Below are positions 23,592 to 38,442 of a stretch of DNA of 64,000 nucleotides, one piece after another. The translations under genes were made by a program, and so were the position numbers. The stretch is from Bolinopsis microptera (taxonomy: Eukaryota; Ctenophora; Tentaculata; Lobata; Bolinopsidae). Numbering within the stretch: position 1 is the stretch's first letter; each line of letters begins with the position of its first letter. The notes below the pieces were generated by a model. The model worked only from the letters and a program-made list of their open reading frames with translations, was not told the DNA's origin and searched no databases. The stretch is from positions 11,037,113 through 11,101,112 of the forward strand of contig NC_087081.1 of the NCBI RefSeq assembly GCF_026151205.1, written 5' to 3'.

Positions 23592-24005
23592 TGAAAGAGT
23601 TGATATCTCCTAGGCAGCAAAGTTTTAAAAATGTACGTCTTGATAATGATTATTTTTACCTTAGTTTTCCGCCCTCTCCTAACTATGTAAACACAGAGAA
23701 AGCTTTTAGTCACTGTGCAGTTAAAGTATTTAATTCCTTGCCATACGACATAAGATCAGCTGAGTCAGTTACATCTTTCAAGACCAAACTTAAAACATAC
23801 TTCTTTTCTCTAGCATTTGATTGATTTTGCATTTACATAGGTAAAATGAACTTGTCATGTCTAATTTTCAATTAAACTAAGCTCAGTTAATGTAAGAGCC
23901 GCTTTAGAAAGCACTGGAGTTTATCTCCAGGATTAAATTATATCGAGTTATATGATTTAGCTATAAGGCGGTTTATAAATGTTGTATTTATTTATTTATT
24001 TTTAT

Positions 24006-25917
24006 ATTACTGATAAACTCTCAGGATATAAATAAGGGCTAAGTGAATATATTGAAATTTGAATGATCGAAATGGTGCATTCTGCAAAGAGCAACTATGA
24101 AAAATTAAAATGTGAATTTACTGAATATTTTGAAATGGCTGCAACCCTACCAATTTTGTTAAGAGAGGATTCATGAAAACCAATTCAGTAACAACCAATC
24201 AGGATAAATTATGGCGAAGATAAAAAGTATGTCACATACATACAGAGTAGACTATAGAGGTATGAAGCATATGAAGGTTAGAAAACATAAAAAATCAGTA
24301 TGGATGAGGACTCCATATCAATGAGGATTCCAAAAAACATAGTTGATGATCAAATTACGCATCGAAACAATTAACTAAATAGATTGATTAAGGAAATCAG
24401 AAATTCAACGTTAATGCTAACATACTGATGAATATTCCCCTAAAAAAATGAACTATTTTGCTTCAGCGCTAGATTTTCATACTACGGTGTACATTTTTTT
24501 AAATCGAGTAAAAATGTTTCGAACAGTATACAGATAATATCAGTCACTTTTGGACTGGGCTTGAGTGTAGAAAACCCTTACATCTGTGAATGCCCTGTCC
24601 AGCGGCGACCAGAATGATCTCGCACTGATGTCCAGTATTGCACCATTGTCTATTTGTTCCATTGGATAGTTTAAGTGTGTGAGGAACGGAGAGAAACTGA
24701 GGTTCTGTTTCAACATTTTTGTAAACAGTGGTTAGGAGTTCAGCTATTGTATCTCTGAGTGTATTGTGTCTAAATGAAACGCGTAATCCGATTTTGCAGG
24801 TTAGAGTATCAGTATGATAATTCTTATTGTTATTTTTTTGAAAACTGGCCAAAGGCCTAAATATTACATGTGGAGTGAGCTATGTGCCTCGCCGGGCGAA
24901 AGTAGTGGAAGTCCTTGCTGTACGGCAAGTTAAACAAGGAACTGAAACTACTAGGTTCCGTTCAGGCTCAACTCTACACCCATGTCAATATGTTCATTAT
25001 ATGCAAGCGCAAGCCTCTTGATTATATCAATCAATTACAATTCATTAACATTACCAATATTAAAAACTGTCCAAAATATCTAAGAAAGTATTCTCTAGCC
25101 AAAGGGCTCAATATTTAAATATAAATCTTCAATATTGTCTGGTTTATGTCGCAACTTGGGCCCTCTGTCCCCCCTTATATATTATCGAAATAACTGTTGT
25201 CTTTAATACCTCAAAGCGCAAGCGCTTTCTAAGATATGTAACTGAGTCTGAATATCGCTGACCCGTTGGAGATTCCATCTTTTGTGCAAGCTTTTTAATC
25301 AAGCGTTGCGCTTCGACTCCCATGCCTCCTGTTGTGGAGAAAACTAAAGGTGTAAAGCCTAAAGGAAGCTTTTTCCAATTCTAAGACCCTTGCATTATAT
25401 GCTCTTTTCATCTCAGTCTCGTGAGCCAAATACATCATAGGAATTGGTTTAGCTGCGTTATTAGAAAGTTGGATTGTAGCGTGTTACTTAATTTGTTATA
25501 TTAATCTATTGCTAGGGGAAAATTATTCAAACAATATACACATAATATAGCAATGACCCTTTTTTTTCATTTTTTTTTTCATGACCCTATATGCTATATA
25601 AAAATTCTTTAAAAATGGTACAAATTTTAAAAACTGAGGTATTAGTCTATTGCTTGCGATTTTATTTTTGGCTCATGTCCTGTTTAGGAAGCTGGAAAAA
25701 AGCACCGCGCACATGAACGGGTGATACTTGTAATCGATTTCAGATTTGGACTCGACGAGTCCAAATCGACGCGCGTTTTCATTCTTGGTAGGTTATAAAC
25801 CTTCAATATGCGTGCCAGGTTGTAGAACTTCGCCGTTTGCGTTATCAATCAAGCCCGGTAATGTCGTACTCGATCAAGCCAGGTAATGTATTGTAGGTTT
25901 CGATTTATAACATAGTT
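24006..25917. other. Gene-poor stretch with a possible retroelement remnant
   Basis: On the minus strand 24852-24544 encodes GLRVSFRHNTLRDTIAELL followed by a degenerate EPQFLSV region, resembling a segment I associate with metazoan retroelement ORFs. The match is from memory and weak. Nothing else is supported here. Confidence 0.3.
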
Positions 25918-25973
25918 TGTAGCGCGATGCACTACTGGGTCGCGCGCGCATCAAATAATGCTTCTCGCAACCA

Positions 25974-25974
25974 C

Positions 25975-26022
<48 letters not shown>
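25974..26022. repeat. TA dinucleotide microsatellite
   Basis: Three blocks of alternating TA separated by single C. Confidence 0.9.
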
Positions 26023-26218
26023 TCAACTTGTGAAACAAGCGCGTCACGCAGTACGCGTATACACATGGCTATGTAAAGGATGGCGTCGTTGCTTCTCCAG
26101 GAGGAAAATTTAAGTTTTGAGCTATTTATCGCAAAAAGTTTCATTTTGGGCCAAATAAAAGTTTGCAACTTTAACTTTGCAAATTCATGTCTTCTGATTG
26201 GCTGGATTGTGTTGTGAA

Positions 26219-26489
26219 AATTGACGGATGTTACACGTTTAAGTTTCTTCGAAGTATCGCGCGCGCGCTTTCTTCTTCACTTGTCCGAGGAAAGTGGGCT
26301 ACAAAGTCAAAAGTAGCACACGCCGCGCGGGCTAATTCATTAATCATTAACAATGGACAACATGTTGACCATTGTTAATGATCTGGCCCGGCGCGCGCTA
26401 CTTTGTAGCACTTGCCATAACATTTCCAATTTCGAGAAGAAAGCGGCACGCGCTACTTCGAAGAAATTTAGACGAGTAACATCCGTCAA
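26219..26489. repeat. 270-bp near-perfect palindrome (MITE-like)
   Basis: The ends TTGACGGATGTTAC and GTAACATCCGTCAA are exact complements, and complementarity continues through TTTCTTCGAAGTA and the GCGCGC segments to a centre at about 26361 (CAATGGACAACATGTTGACCATTG). It would fold into one long hairpin. Confidence 0.8.
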
Positions 26490-28024
26490 ACAACATGTGA
26501 AGCTGCACTGGCTAGGGTTTATTTAGAAAATATATATATATATAAATATATACCGGTTTTTTTGTCATACGTTGTATGACCCGCCGCGCACGAAGCTCCC
26601 CCTGTATCCCCTGTACCATAGTGAAACGACCGTGGGGGTCGCAACTTGACATACGTTGCATGCCACTTTTCGCGCGCCGCCGGTGGATACGAAACATGTA
26701 TCAAGTCGCAACGTGATACAAGGTTTTTTGCAAAATGTCGTCTCGTAAATTTAAAATTAGCTCCCCAGGAGCTTGTCGCGCAATTTAATAATGTAGTATC
26801 TAGTAATGCTCTACTACTACTACTACTGGGTTTTATCGGTAGATCGGCGAGATGCGCCATTAGACTGCAGACTGGGCCTCGCCGAGCTTCGAAAGATTTG
26901 ACATACGTTGCATGCCACTTTTCGATACGAAACATGTATCAACGAAAGATTGACATCGTGAATCAATCCAGGAGCACAATTTGTGAAGACGTAAATTTTG
27001 AGTTATCTATGAAAAGTTTTAATTTTGATTTTTATTTGGACCGAATAAAAGTTCGCAACTTTAATTTTGCGAATTCCTGTCAAGTGCTGATCCTTTGATT
27101 GCGGAATTGCGTTACGTGTTGATTCACGATGTCAATCCTTCGCATCTCGCCGATCTGCATACGTGGTTGCGAGAAGCATTATTTGATGCGCGCGCGACCC
27201 AGTAGTGCATCGCGCTACAACGTTACGTGCTGCTTGAACATTGGAATACGTCACTAGTCAGATCACGCATGCAATCACTATGTAACCTAATTTCGCGCGA
27301 GAACTCAAACCGGCTGTTAAAATAAATAAAAAAGCACCTTTACTGTTTACTTTTACTTTTAGCGAGCCCGCCAGCCGGTAAGGTTTTCTAGCTGGACCGC
27401 GCGCATTTTGATGCTTGCTAGTTTACTTTGTGTTAAGTTTAACGGGTGATACTCTTAAAAAATATGTCTCAAATTATTACAGAATCCATTAACGGGTGAT
27501 ACTCGTAAAATATTTGATTCAAATATTAAGACCGTCGACGAGTCCAACTACCGGCGCTCGTTTTGGTATATAATTATATACGGATACCTATAGTTATAGG
27601 TATTAGGTAGGTTATAAACCTACAAGATCCATGCTTAAACTAAAAGTTAACATATTGGCCGTATGTTGACCGTTTGTTAGGTGTTCAGTAATGGTAAACC
27701 TGGCTGCATACGTAAAAGTGCTAAATCTCAATGCCCAAGTCACACGGTGAATTAATATAAAAGCTAAAGCTAATTTATAGTTATAGCCGATCAGAGCAGG
27801 ATTTAGGTTTTAGTTACACACTTACACTGTACTCGTGTACAATTGACGATTATATTAAATATGCTCTACTTCTAGCATAAAATAAAATCCCTATATTTAA
27901 TTGAGATTCGAGTCTGAACGAAATCAACTGTTACGGGAATGTAAAAAATCCATAAAATATACTAATAATTGAAACATTTAAATTTTATACTGATTTTCGG
28001 ACTTTTAATTTTATGTTTAAACGT

Positions 28025-28462
28025 TTATTGTGTTGGTGCCCCATTGTTCCAAAGTTCTGCAAGATCTCCCATGGTGTAGTTTCTTGAAGACAACTCCCTG
28101 AGCCGGTGTATAACGACACAGACGCCGCTCACCCAGAAAAAGAACAACAATCCCCACAGCAGACGACTCAACAGGGGGTTTCCTAGCAGACTTTCCTCGC
28201 GAGGGGAGATCCGTGAAGAGGGGGAGGTCTTCTGGTTGCCTAGCAACTTACGCATCTTGTAGTGTGGGTTAATGGACCGACGGTATAACCGCGATCCTGA
28301 TCCTGTCAATACGACGGCTGACGAGAAGTTGCGTGATTTATTACTTGATATGCCGTTCAATGTTCTGCAGTTTTTTGCGGCGAATTCAGTATTTTGTGCG
28401 TCTTCGTTCATGTCTAGAAGCATTTTCTCCTCATCGTCAGTCAGTTCTTCCAAAATTGCCAT
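28025..28462 (-). CDS. Predicted single-pass membrane protein, 145 aa, unknown function
   Basis: Uninterrupted ORF with an acidic N terminus (ELTDDEEKMLLDMNEDA), a Ser/Arg/Lys-rich middle, one strong hydrophobic segment (LLWGLLFFFWVSGVCVVI, about residues 100-118) and a short C-terminal tail. A good acceptor (TTTTTTCAG, about 28473-28481 on minus) lies just upstream of the ATG, suggesting a leader intron. AATAAA overlaps the TAA stop. No signal peptide, so it would be a type II or tail-anchored-like protein. I recognise no family. No comparison supports it, so it may be an over-call. Confidence 0.42.
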   Translation of the reverse strand: MAILEELTDDEEKMLLDMNEDAQNTEFAAKNCRTLNGISSNKSRNFSSAVVLTGSGSRLYRRSINPHYKMRKLLGNQKTSPSSRISPREESLLGNPLLSRLLWGLLFFFWVSGVCVVIHRLRELSSRNYTMGDLAELWNNGAPTQ

Positions 28463-28689
28463 GATAATTTGAAATGGATCTGAAAAAATGTTAACAAGTT
28501 ACTGGATATGTATGATTTATAACAAGCCTGTGAATGAAGCTGAATGCTTTCAGTTTCACTCACGGAACGAACCCCCCCTTGATCCAGTCCTATAATTTCA
28601 CTTAGCACTTAGGCTCTCGAAGTAACCGTCTGATTGATAAAAATGATAATAATAATATGGTTTAGGTTAGACATTAGAGTTACAGCTAC

Positions 28690-30290
28690 CTTATTTATTT
28701 AATGTCCGGACCTTATTTGGACGGACATTAAATGAACGGACATAATTATGAACTGACATTAATATGAACGCTAGAAGGCACTCAAAACCATCAAAAATCC
28801 GAATTTTTTTCATTTTTTTAAACGTTTTTTTATTCCAGAAAATGATTTTTAAATCCATTTTTTATACAGTAAGTAAGAAAAGCAGTCGTTAAGCAGTAAA
28901 AATGTTAAAAGATGTGTACATGATCAGTGTTTAATATCGCATATCATCTTCATCAATTGGGTTTTCGTGCATGAAATAGTTCAACTTCAACGTTAAAAAA
29001 TTAACCTTTAAAATTAACCAACGTTGGCCTATAAAACGTTTAAGAACTTTTCATTCACAATCTAAAATTAAATACAACGTTAAAACGCTGTTCAATTTTA
29101 AACGTTGCTCATATCAATTGGTTCATCTTTTTGGGCGTTCTTGTAGTGTTTTGTATCCCAGTTTCGACGTCTTTTCAGTTTCAACGAGTAAGCTAGAAAC
29201 TTGATCTCTATTAATTCCAGACTTTCATAATGATCATTAGGCTCACAACAGCTGGAATAAAATAAGTTAACCTTCTTTCTGGCTCACTTGTGGGCTGCTT
29301 CAGAAGGCTATACTATATATAACTGTTTAATTGAATAATTGGAAGAGAATTCCATCAGGCCTAGCTGAACCAAGCGGGGAGTTGATACACCTTTCAGAAG
29401 CAAGAGCCACTTTGGTCTACTTGCTGTGAGGTGTCTCAGCTACGCCTACATGGGTTGGGGGTCCCCCCTTTTCTTTTCTTTTTGGCTTTGCTGTTTGGTC
29501 TGCACTGATCACCATTATTTAGGACTCGACATGATTTAGTGTTTTACAGTGTGGGAGCTTGGGAGTAACTCTTAGAGGGAATATCTTCGATAAGATTTGC
29601 AAGGGTTTTGCTTGACCGTCCTTTTTCCAGTTCCCGCTCTCATTAGCTATTCATCAAGAGCGCTTTTTCCATGGGATTTATTTTCGTTGACTCACATATT
29701 GCGTAGTCTGAACTCTGATAGTGATATCATTGTGGTAATTTAATTTACCAAAGCTGCAAGATTTTGCAGTTTTGAATTCCCGGGTGCAGATAATTATACA
29801 GACTTAAAATAGAATTAAAGTCGATGTACCAAGCGCTTAAGGGCCGTTGCAATCTATAAATCAATTTTATATTCGAGAAACTCTTTTGTCTCGTCTAATA
29901 GACAATTTCATTGGCAACACGATTTACCGTAATATATGTAGAGGCTGGAACAAGTTTGTAATGTTGGCGGGGACTAGCTCATGAACTATGTTGTTGAGTG
30001 CCATAATTTCGTTGACTTTTTCCGCAAAGTGCCCCTTGAAAACATCATATACTAGTAGAGTTTTCTGTGCCTCCGGCAGACCAAGGAGAACCTTTCCGTC
30101 GTTAACTTACGGCACAATAAAGTTCTCATAGTTGTCATATTCTGGACAAGAAGTTCGAATTTTTGAAAAAAATGCAACGGACTTTAACTTGGACGGACCT
30201 TAAATGAACGGACTTTATTCGAACGGACATTGAGATGAACGTTAAGGCCTCTAGCGTTCAATTAATGACCGTCCAAAGAAGGTCCGATAA
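28690..30290. mobile_element. 1.6-kb repeat with TCCGGACCTTATTTGGACGG-type inverted ends
   Basis: The left side (28690-28790) and reversed right side (30160-30290) share CTACCTTAT, GGACC, TTGGACGG, CATTAAATGAACGGAC and GAACGCTAGA. Inverted similarity is imperfect and the interior has no coding potential I can support (only short AT-rich stretches with AACGTT repeats near 29000-29100). Probably an old non-autonomous DNA element. Confidence 0.55.
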
Positions 30291-30504
30291 GGTAGTTAAA
30301 TAGGGTTAGGTCGGTGAAAATACGTGCAGCCAAAGTAAATCGATAGCAGATTGTATTCCTAGTGAAATACCACAACGGCGAATCTGTGGAGAGTGGGAGA
30401 AAACAGAAATATAGGAAACCAGCAAGAAAGCCGCAGAAGGTACCCCAGTAAATGTAGACGCCGAAATGAGAGTACCCGTGCAATTTAAAATATTCAGAAC
30501 TCAT
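30262..30504 (-). CDS. Possible small two-helix membrane protein ORF (80 aa)
   Basis: Encodes MSSEYFKLHGYSHFG followed by hydrophobic segments IYWGTFCGFLAGFLYFCFLP and LTLFNYLI. The last codons fall in the terminal repeat of the element at 28690-30290. No conserved motif is recognised and no splice context is clear. It could be one exon of a larger gene or chance. Confidence 0.22.
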   Translation of the reverse strand: MSSEYFKLHGYSHFGVYIYWGTFCGFLAGFLYFCFLPLSTDSPLWYFTRNTICYRFTLAARIFTDLTLFNYLIGPSLDGH

Positions 30505-31017
30505 AAGCTGCCCTCTGACAGCCGTTCACCATATCGATGTCAGGTTTAATGCATTTTCGGGTATTACTTCACGTTTGATAGTATTATTATCATTTATCAA
30601 TTACGTAGAAGAACGTGTCATATGTATAAATCGTGGCAGTGGATGAATGCTAAATTATCAATCTTCCAGCTGCCAATCAGTCATTTGACAATCACATCAT
30701 ACATTTTTTCATTCACCACCGGAGACACGACGGATTAAAAATTCTCAATGCTAATCTTAGACAAATTAAAACGAATAGATTAAAAACTACTGGTTATCAG
30801 TATAATCCGTATTATGTTATAACATACGCAGTAATTGTAAAAATTAACATATTTTGTGAAACAAACCTCTGCAATTAATGTTATCAACTCAAGTTCATAA
30901 CTATAATATTCTGATTTAACAGTTAACAACCTAACTTAAAGGATCGTTTTTTAAAGCTTCTCGATAAAAAACAGCTCTTCACTTAACGCAACTGATTTCT
31001 TGAACAAAATAGCAAAT
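30505..31017. other. Intergenic AT-rich region
   Basis: Follows the Ig/EF-hand-like gene stop on the minus strand. Nothing else seen. Confidence 0.5.
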
Positions 31018-34359
<3,342 letters not shown>

Positions 34360-36564
34360 CTAGATAGCACGTGCTGGCAAAGCTTCACAATTTAATATCT
34401 TTATTGTCCACTTTTGTTTGAGAAGCTCAACCGATACTTAGTGGACTATGATTAAACATTAACAAATTGTAGCTTTCTTGGCAACTTGATCTATTGTTTC
34501 TGCTTGCTCTTGTTGAATCAAAGGGAACTTAAGGAATTAAGGGCAGCAGTCTTACACAAATATGTCAATGTGTGCCCTGAAGTCTAAATGCTAAACCCAT
34601 TTCACACCAGCTAATGGACAAACAAAGATCTGACAAATTCCTAATATACCATGAATTAAAGTTGCCAACTTTAAGAACAATAACCTTATATAAGCCACTT
34701 GAAGTCAAATCTTCTCATGAGCTCTTACCCCTCAAAATTGTGTACAATTCTGATGAGAGTTACGCGATTTATCAAGGGTGTGTAGTGGTTAAATTGTCAG
34801 GTTTTTATAATAATGGTAGCTGGCAGCAGTATTATAATTATCTAATTAAACTCACTGGGGGACCGGCAGATATCCCCTATCTGTAGTTTCTTGAGATCGT
34901 TAGGGTCTGATACGCCAGGTCGAGCAGGTAGAGGTAGTCTGACCCTCCAGCAGGACCTGATACTCTGACAGCCCGGTCCACAAGTTGTCTTCTGAAAATG
35001 TTTTACAAACTTTTCAAATTATTACAATGTTAAACTTCTGGTTAACATCATCATAGCTGGATCGAATGAATGTTTAACTTTTAATAATGTCATTAAAATC
35101 ATCAAAAAGATGTTTTGAAAATATACAGTATTGAGTATTTGAAGTATGGCTCATCTTAAATTTGAACGGTTTTAAACTATGAACAGTGAATAACCGGGGT
35201 AGAATTTCGTCGTGGCCCGTTTTAAGGGGAAATCAACCATATAATATAAAAATCCTCACCAGCAAATCGATAACTTGAAGCTGCACCATTCTGCAATTAT
35301 CGCGAGGACTCCGTAAGAAAACAGAAATTACTGAGCCAAAATTCTAAACCATGATTCAAGCTGTCTCTAGAAGCTGAATAATGATTACTATAACACTCTC
35401 AACGATATGACGTCTTCTAAGTAGCATTAACTATGGACAAGATTCTTACAGAAAAAGGGCGAGGTAAGGGTAATACAACTGACAGACTGCATGCAGCACA
35501 ATATAAAGAAATGTCACTGCTAAGCCACCCTCACCCCCGCTTATTATTGGAGACTTTGCAGATTATTACACGATGTCATATGATGCAGCAGGGGTGTAGT
35601 TATTGGATGTTAGCCAAATAATTTCTCAATATGAATTATAGGGGTTTAAATTCTGATCAATGGTACTGGTTCTATAATGAGAACCTAATGAGCGTTAATA
35701 CGCTGATTACAAGATTATGTGAATCCAAAAGTTGTGAGTTTTGCAACTGACTGACAAGTTCTGATTTTTAAAAGCTGGATTATTACAACGTGACCTTGAC
35801 TAATTGAGCGTGGCACAGTTAAACCATTTTCAGGCCACAAGTGACTTTCGCTTTCCGAAATTCCGCGGATAACCAAGAATTTCTTAGCTGAGACTCATGA
35901 TATTTTTGTAACGCCTGGCAGACAATTTCCGAAATTATTGGAATTATTTTCTGCCTGCAGGATAAAGTCTTACAACTACAAGTGGTTAACCGAATGATTT
36001 GCACTTATCATTTTGTTCTGTAAGTTTAGAGCGGGTTATTTAGTTAGTACGCTACTTTACTAACCACAAATTGGACAATTTTGTCTGTGACTTGAAAGTT
36101 ATTGTGATAATACTGTTTACATATTGGTGATTATATGTTTACATTATTGAGTATTAGTCGACATATAACCAGGTAACTCAATAACTATAAAATCAGCTAA
36201 ATTTATCCAGCTTCGCCGAAAAAACACTCATTATCGTGCCAATTACACTCAATAGCTAAGTTGCTGTTATTAAGTTTTAAGAGAGAGTTAAATGTGTGAG
36301 TGAAAATAGTTAAATTGAGGTTTGTGTAACCATGTCTCACTCTCTACATTGATGATGGTAAATGTTACATTTTATTGCTGTTGTTAATTTATTTTAATGG
36401 CTTTATAGTTGTTTCGATTGATGCTTTCGATCTGTAATTTTCAAGATTTCAACAGACTTATAAAGCTAATAAGTGAAAGAAACTTTCACCCTGCAACCGA
36501 CTTGGAACATCGTATACAGAAAATATAGCAAGAAGCGTTTAGAATCTGCAATTCTGTTCAGACC
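34360..36564. other. Region between the Ig gene and the four-helix membrane gene
   Basis: Presumably contains the missing 5' exons and promoter of the Ig gene (minus) and the promoter of the next gene (plus). One candidate exon at 34992-34890 on minus. No other coding signal supported. Confidence 0.4.
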
Positions 36565-38442
36565 ATGGTGGAAAAGAAAAGAAACCCTCTCGTGAAATTT
36601 TGTAGAAGGTTCTTCTGTACAGTTACCACCGTGAGTAATTACATTTTATTAGCTTTATATGTGATAAACCTTGTATGTTTATCCAATTTCTTCGTTCCTA
36701 GAGCCAATCAGTTGTAATATTTTATAACAAAATGACTATTTTCAGATGATAAGCTTTATAACACTCTGTCTGACTGTTATCTACAACGCTGGAAATCTGA
36801 AAACATTTTTCTTCGAGGTGAACTGAACATCCCTTTAAAGTTTAAAAGCACTATAATATGTTCATTCATTGATCTGATTACCTGGGGACCTCAGGCTATC
36901 ATGTTCATGAGATTAGGCGGAATGACAGGCTGAGCGCGGCCCAGTATGAGTAATGATCTGAATATGATTTATTTAAAATTAACTATGTTGAACCGACTTC
37001 AGTTCAGACCATGGTGGTCCGTACATTGAATTTCAGCCCATCGAATTGTGAGTGGCCAGTAAAATCATTTTACCTTTTCGCAAAACTAAGTTCAGACCGC
37101 AGTAAATGAATTTTAGCTAATTCTTATTCTCAACCCATTTCAGCAATCCTCGCTAGCTCAACCAATGTTCTACATTATAATCTACAGCTCTGTTCTCCTA
37201 ATATGCACCTGCTTACTCTCCCTAACGTTAGTGCTTTCCAAAACTCTCTTTATTTCCTCTTAAAAAATTAATTTTCTAAAAATCTCCGAAATTAAACATT
37301 TCCCAGAATATCCTAATCCTAACTTCTCAATGTTGCAGCTCTGAATCCGATTGTCATACTGTACTACCGTTGTCGTGGTAAATAAGTATTTTAACTTGTA
37401 CTGTGTATCGCCTACCTGCAGAAGCAGTAAAGTTCAAACAGTTCTTGTGTATTTTCTCAAAGTTCATATAACACTTTAGTGTGGTACCGTGTGCGAACCT
37501 GTGGGTTCTAACTACCTGTCTCATGATCTGCAGTTCCGGCTTCATCATCAGCGAGCTATCACAATGTAATTATACTCTTTATTTACTTTAGTAAACTGTA
37601 AATTAACTTTATATAATGCTGTTAACTTTAGCAACTCGTTATATTACGTCGGACAACGAAATACTTTACTTAAAGTCCACATACACTGTGAGACTAAATA
37701 GGCTTCTCCGTTCAAAATGACGCGTTAAAATGTGCCCACGATCCCAGGGCCCAGAGGCTCACATTTGCATATGTGACCCTCAGGGCCCTAGGGGTCATGG
37801 GCATATTACAACGCTTAATTTTCAACCTTAAAACTCAAACTCCCTTTCTTTAAAGAAAAAGAAAAGAAACCCTTTTTTCCCCAGACACCTCAAAGTACGA
37901 CTTGGAAAAGCCAGAGTTTGAGATAGACGGCTACCTGATCACGTGGTTGGTAATGGTGTTCCTGTCAACCTTGCTCTCCTTGATCTGCTGTATCATGGCT
38001 GTTCAGTGTCAGAGACACCTGCTCTATCTGCTGCTAACCAGGTCTGGAAATAGAAATTCTGCAAATGGAAATGGAAATTCGGCAAATGGAGGTGGATATG
38101 GAGGTGGAAATAGAAATGGAAATGGAGGGACTGTTCATTCTGGTGATAGTGGTGCTGCCTATTTTAACCGTGAGTATGATCTAACTATTATATATCTGAT
38201 ATATTGCAGTTTTAATTGCACGAAAAAGAACTTTACTGATTTTCATGAAAGTGTATGACTTTTTATTTTACGATTTTCGAGTCGTAACGTTTATGATTAA
38301 GACCATTTTTGAATCCTCAGAAAACACCAATGGCTTTGTACGGTCATCTGACCTGAACTTGGATCAATTGGGACGAACCCTGCCAAAGTCAAGGATGGGG
38401 ACTTTGAGGGACAGTCATGTGGACTACACAACCTACATGTAG
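36565..38442 (+). CDS. Predicted multi-pass (about four-helix) membrane protein, 6 exons
   Basis: Exons 36565-36630, 36746-36817, 37144-37226, 37339-37377, 37885-38169, 38321-38442. Helices: FITLCLTVIY (exon 2), MFYIIIYSSVLLICTCLLSL (exon 3), NPIVILYYRC (exon 4, short), and YLITWLVMVFLSTLLSLICC (exon 5). A Gly/Asn-rich low-complexity segment follows (NGNGNSANGGGYGGGNRN), then a polar tail ending HVDYTTYM. All junctions fit except exon 3 to exon 4, where the phase is off by one, so one boundary is wrong or a micro-exon is missed. The basic N terminus (MVEKKRNPLVKFCRRFF) and no cleavable signal suggest a cytoplasmic start. Family not recognised. Confidence 0.68.
37734..37803. repeat. Imperfect 70-bp hairpin in intron 4
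   Basis: GTGCCCACGATCCCAGGGCCC pairs imperfectly with GGGCCCTAGGGGTCATGGGC around GCTCACATTTGCATATGTGA. Possible tiny MITE remnant. Confidence 0.5.

Larger units (their letters stand above)
11912..23824 (+). pseudogene. Reverse transcriptase ORF of the CR1/L2-group LINE, interrupted
   Basis: Segments 11912-12760, 14943-15185 and 23600-23824 form one reading frame without stops. Motifs in order: FHSCETATTRI, LLDLSAAFDTVNHPRL (RT motif A with catalytic D), GVPQGSILGPLLF, LYADDTQLY (catalytic YADD), then the C-terminal SRIDYCNS and a final FKTKLKTYFF typical of the CR1/L2/Rex1 group. The frame is preserved exactly at both insertion points (after one copy of each target duplication is discounted), so the copy was not much decayed when the insertions came in. 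It cannot be functional: the start of the RT and the endonuclease are absent and about 10.6 kb of foreign DNA interrupts it. Confidence 0.88.
11905..24005 (+). mobile_element. 5'-truncated CR1/L2-group LINE, split by two later insertions
   Basis: The LINE body is in three pieces: about 11905-12760, 14943-15185 and 23600 to about 24005. It starts in the middle of the reverse transcriptase domain, so the 5' part and endonuclease are missing, as in typical truncated LINE copies. The 3' end carries an ATTT-type run (23982-24000), as CR1/L2 elements often do. It lies upstream of INCENP; whether it sits in a leader intron of that gene cannot be told. The 5' boundary is approximate. Confidence 0.85.
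25918..27225. mobile_element. GC-rich element bounded by 50-bp inverted ends
   Basis: The left end (about 25918-25975) contains GATGCACTACTGGGTCGCGC and ATAATGCTTCTCGCAACCAC; the right end (about 27165-27225) carries the exact reverse complements. The interior has two related segments (26100-26210 and 26985-27110, both with ATAAAAGTT and GCAACTTTAA) and repeats of GACATACGTTGCATGCCAC at 26647 and 26898. No protein domain is recognisable. Probably a non-autonomous DNA element with internal insertions. I could not fix a target duplication. Confidence 0.6.
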
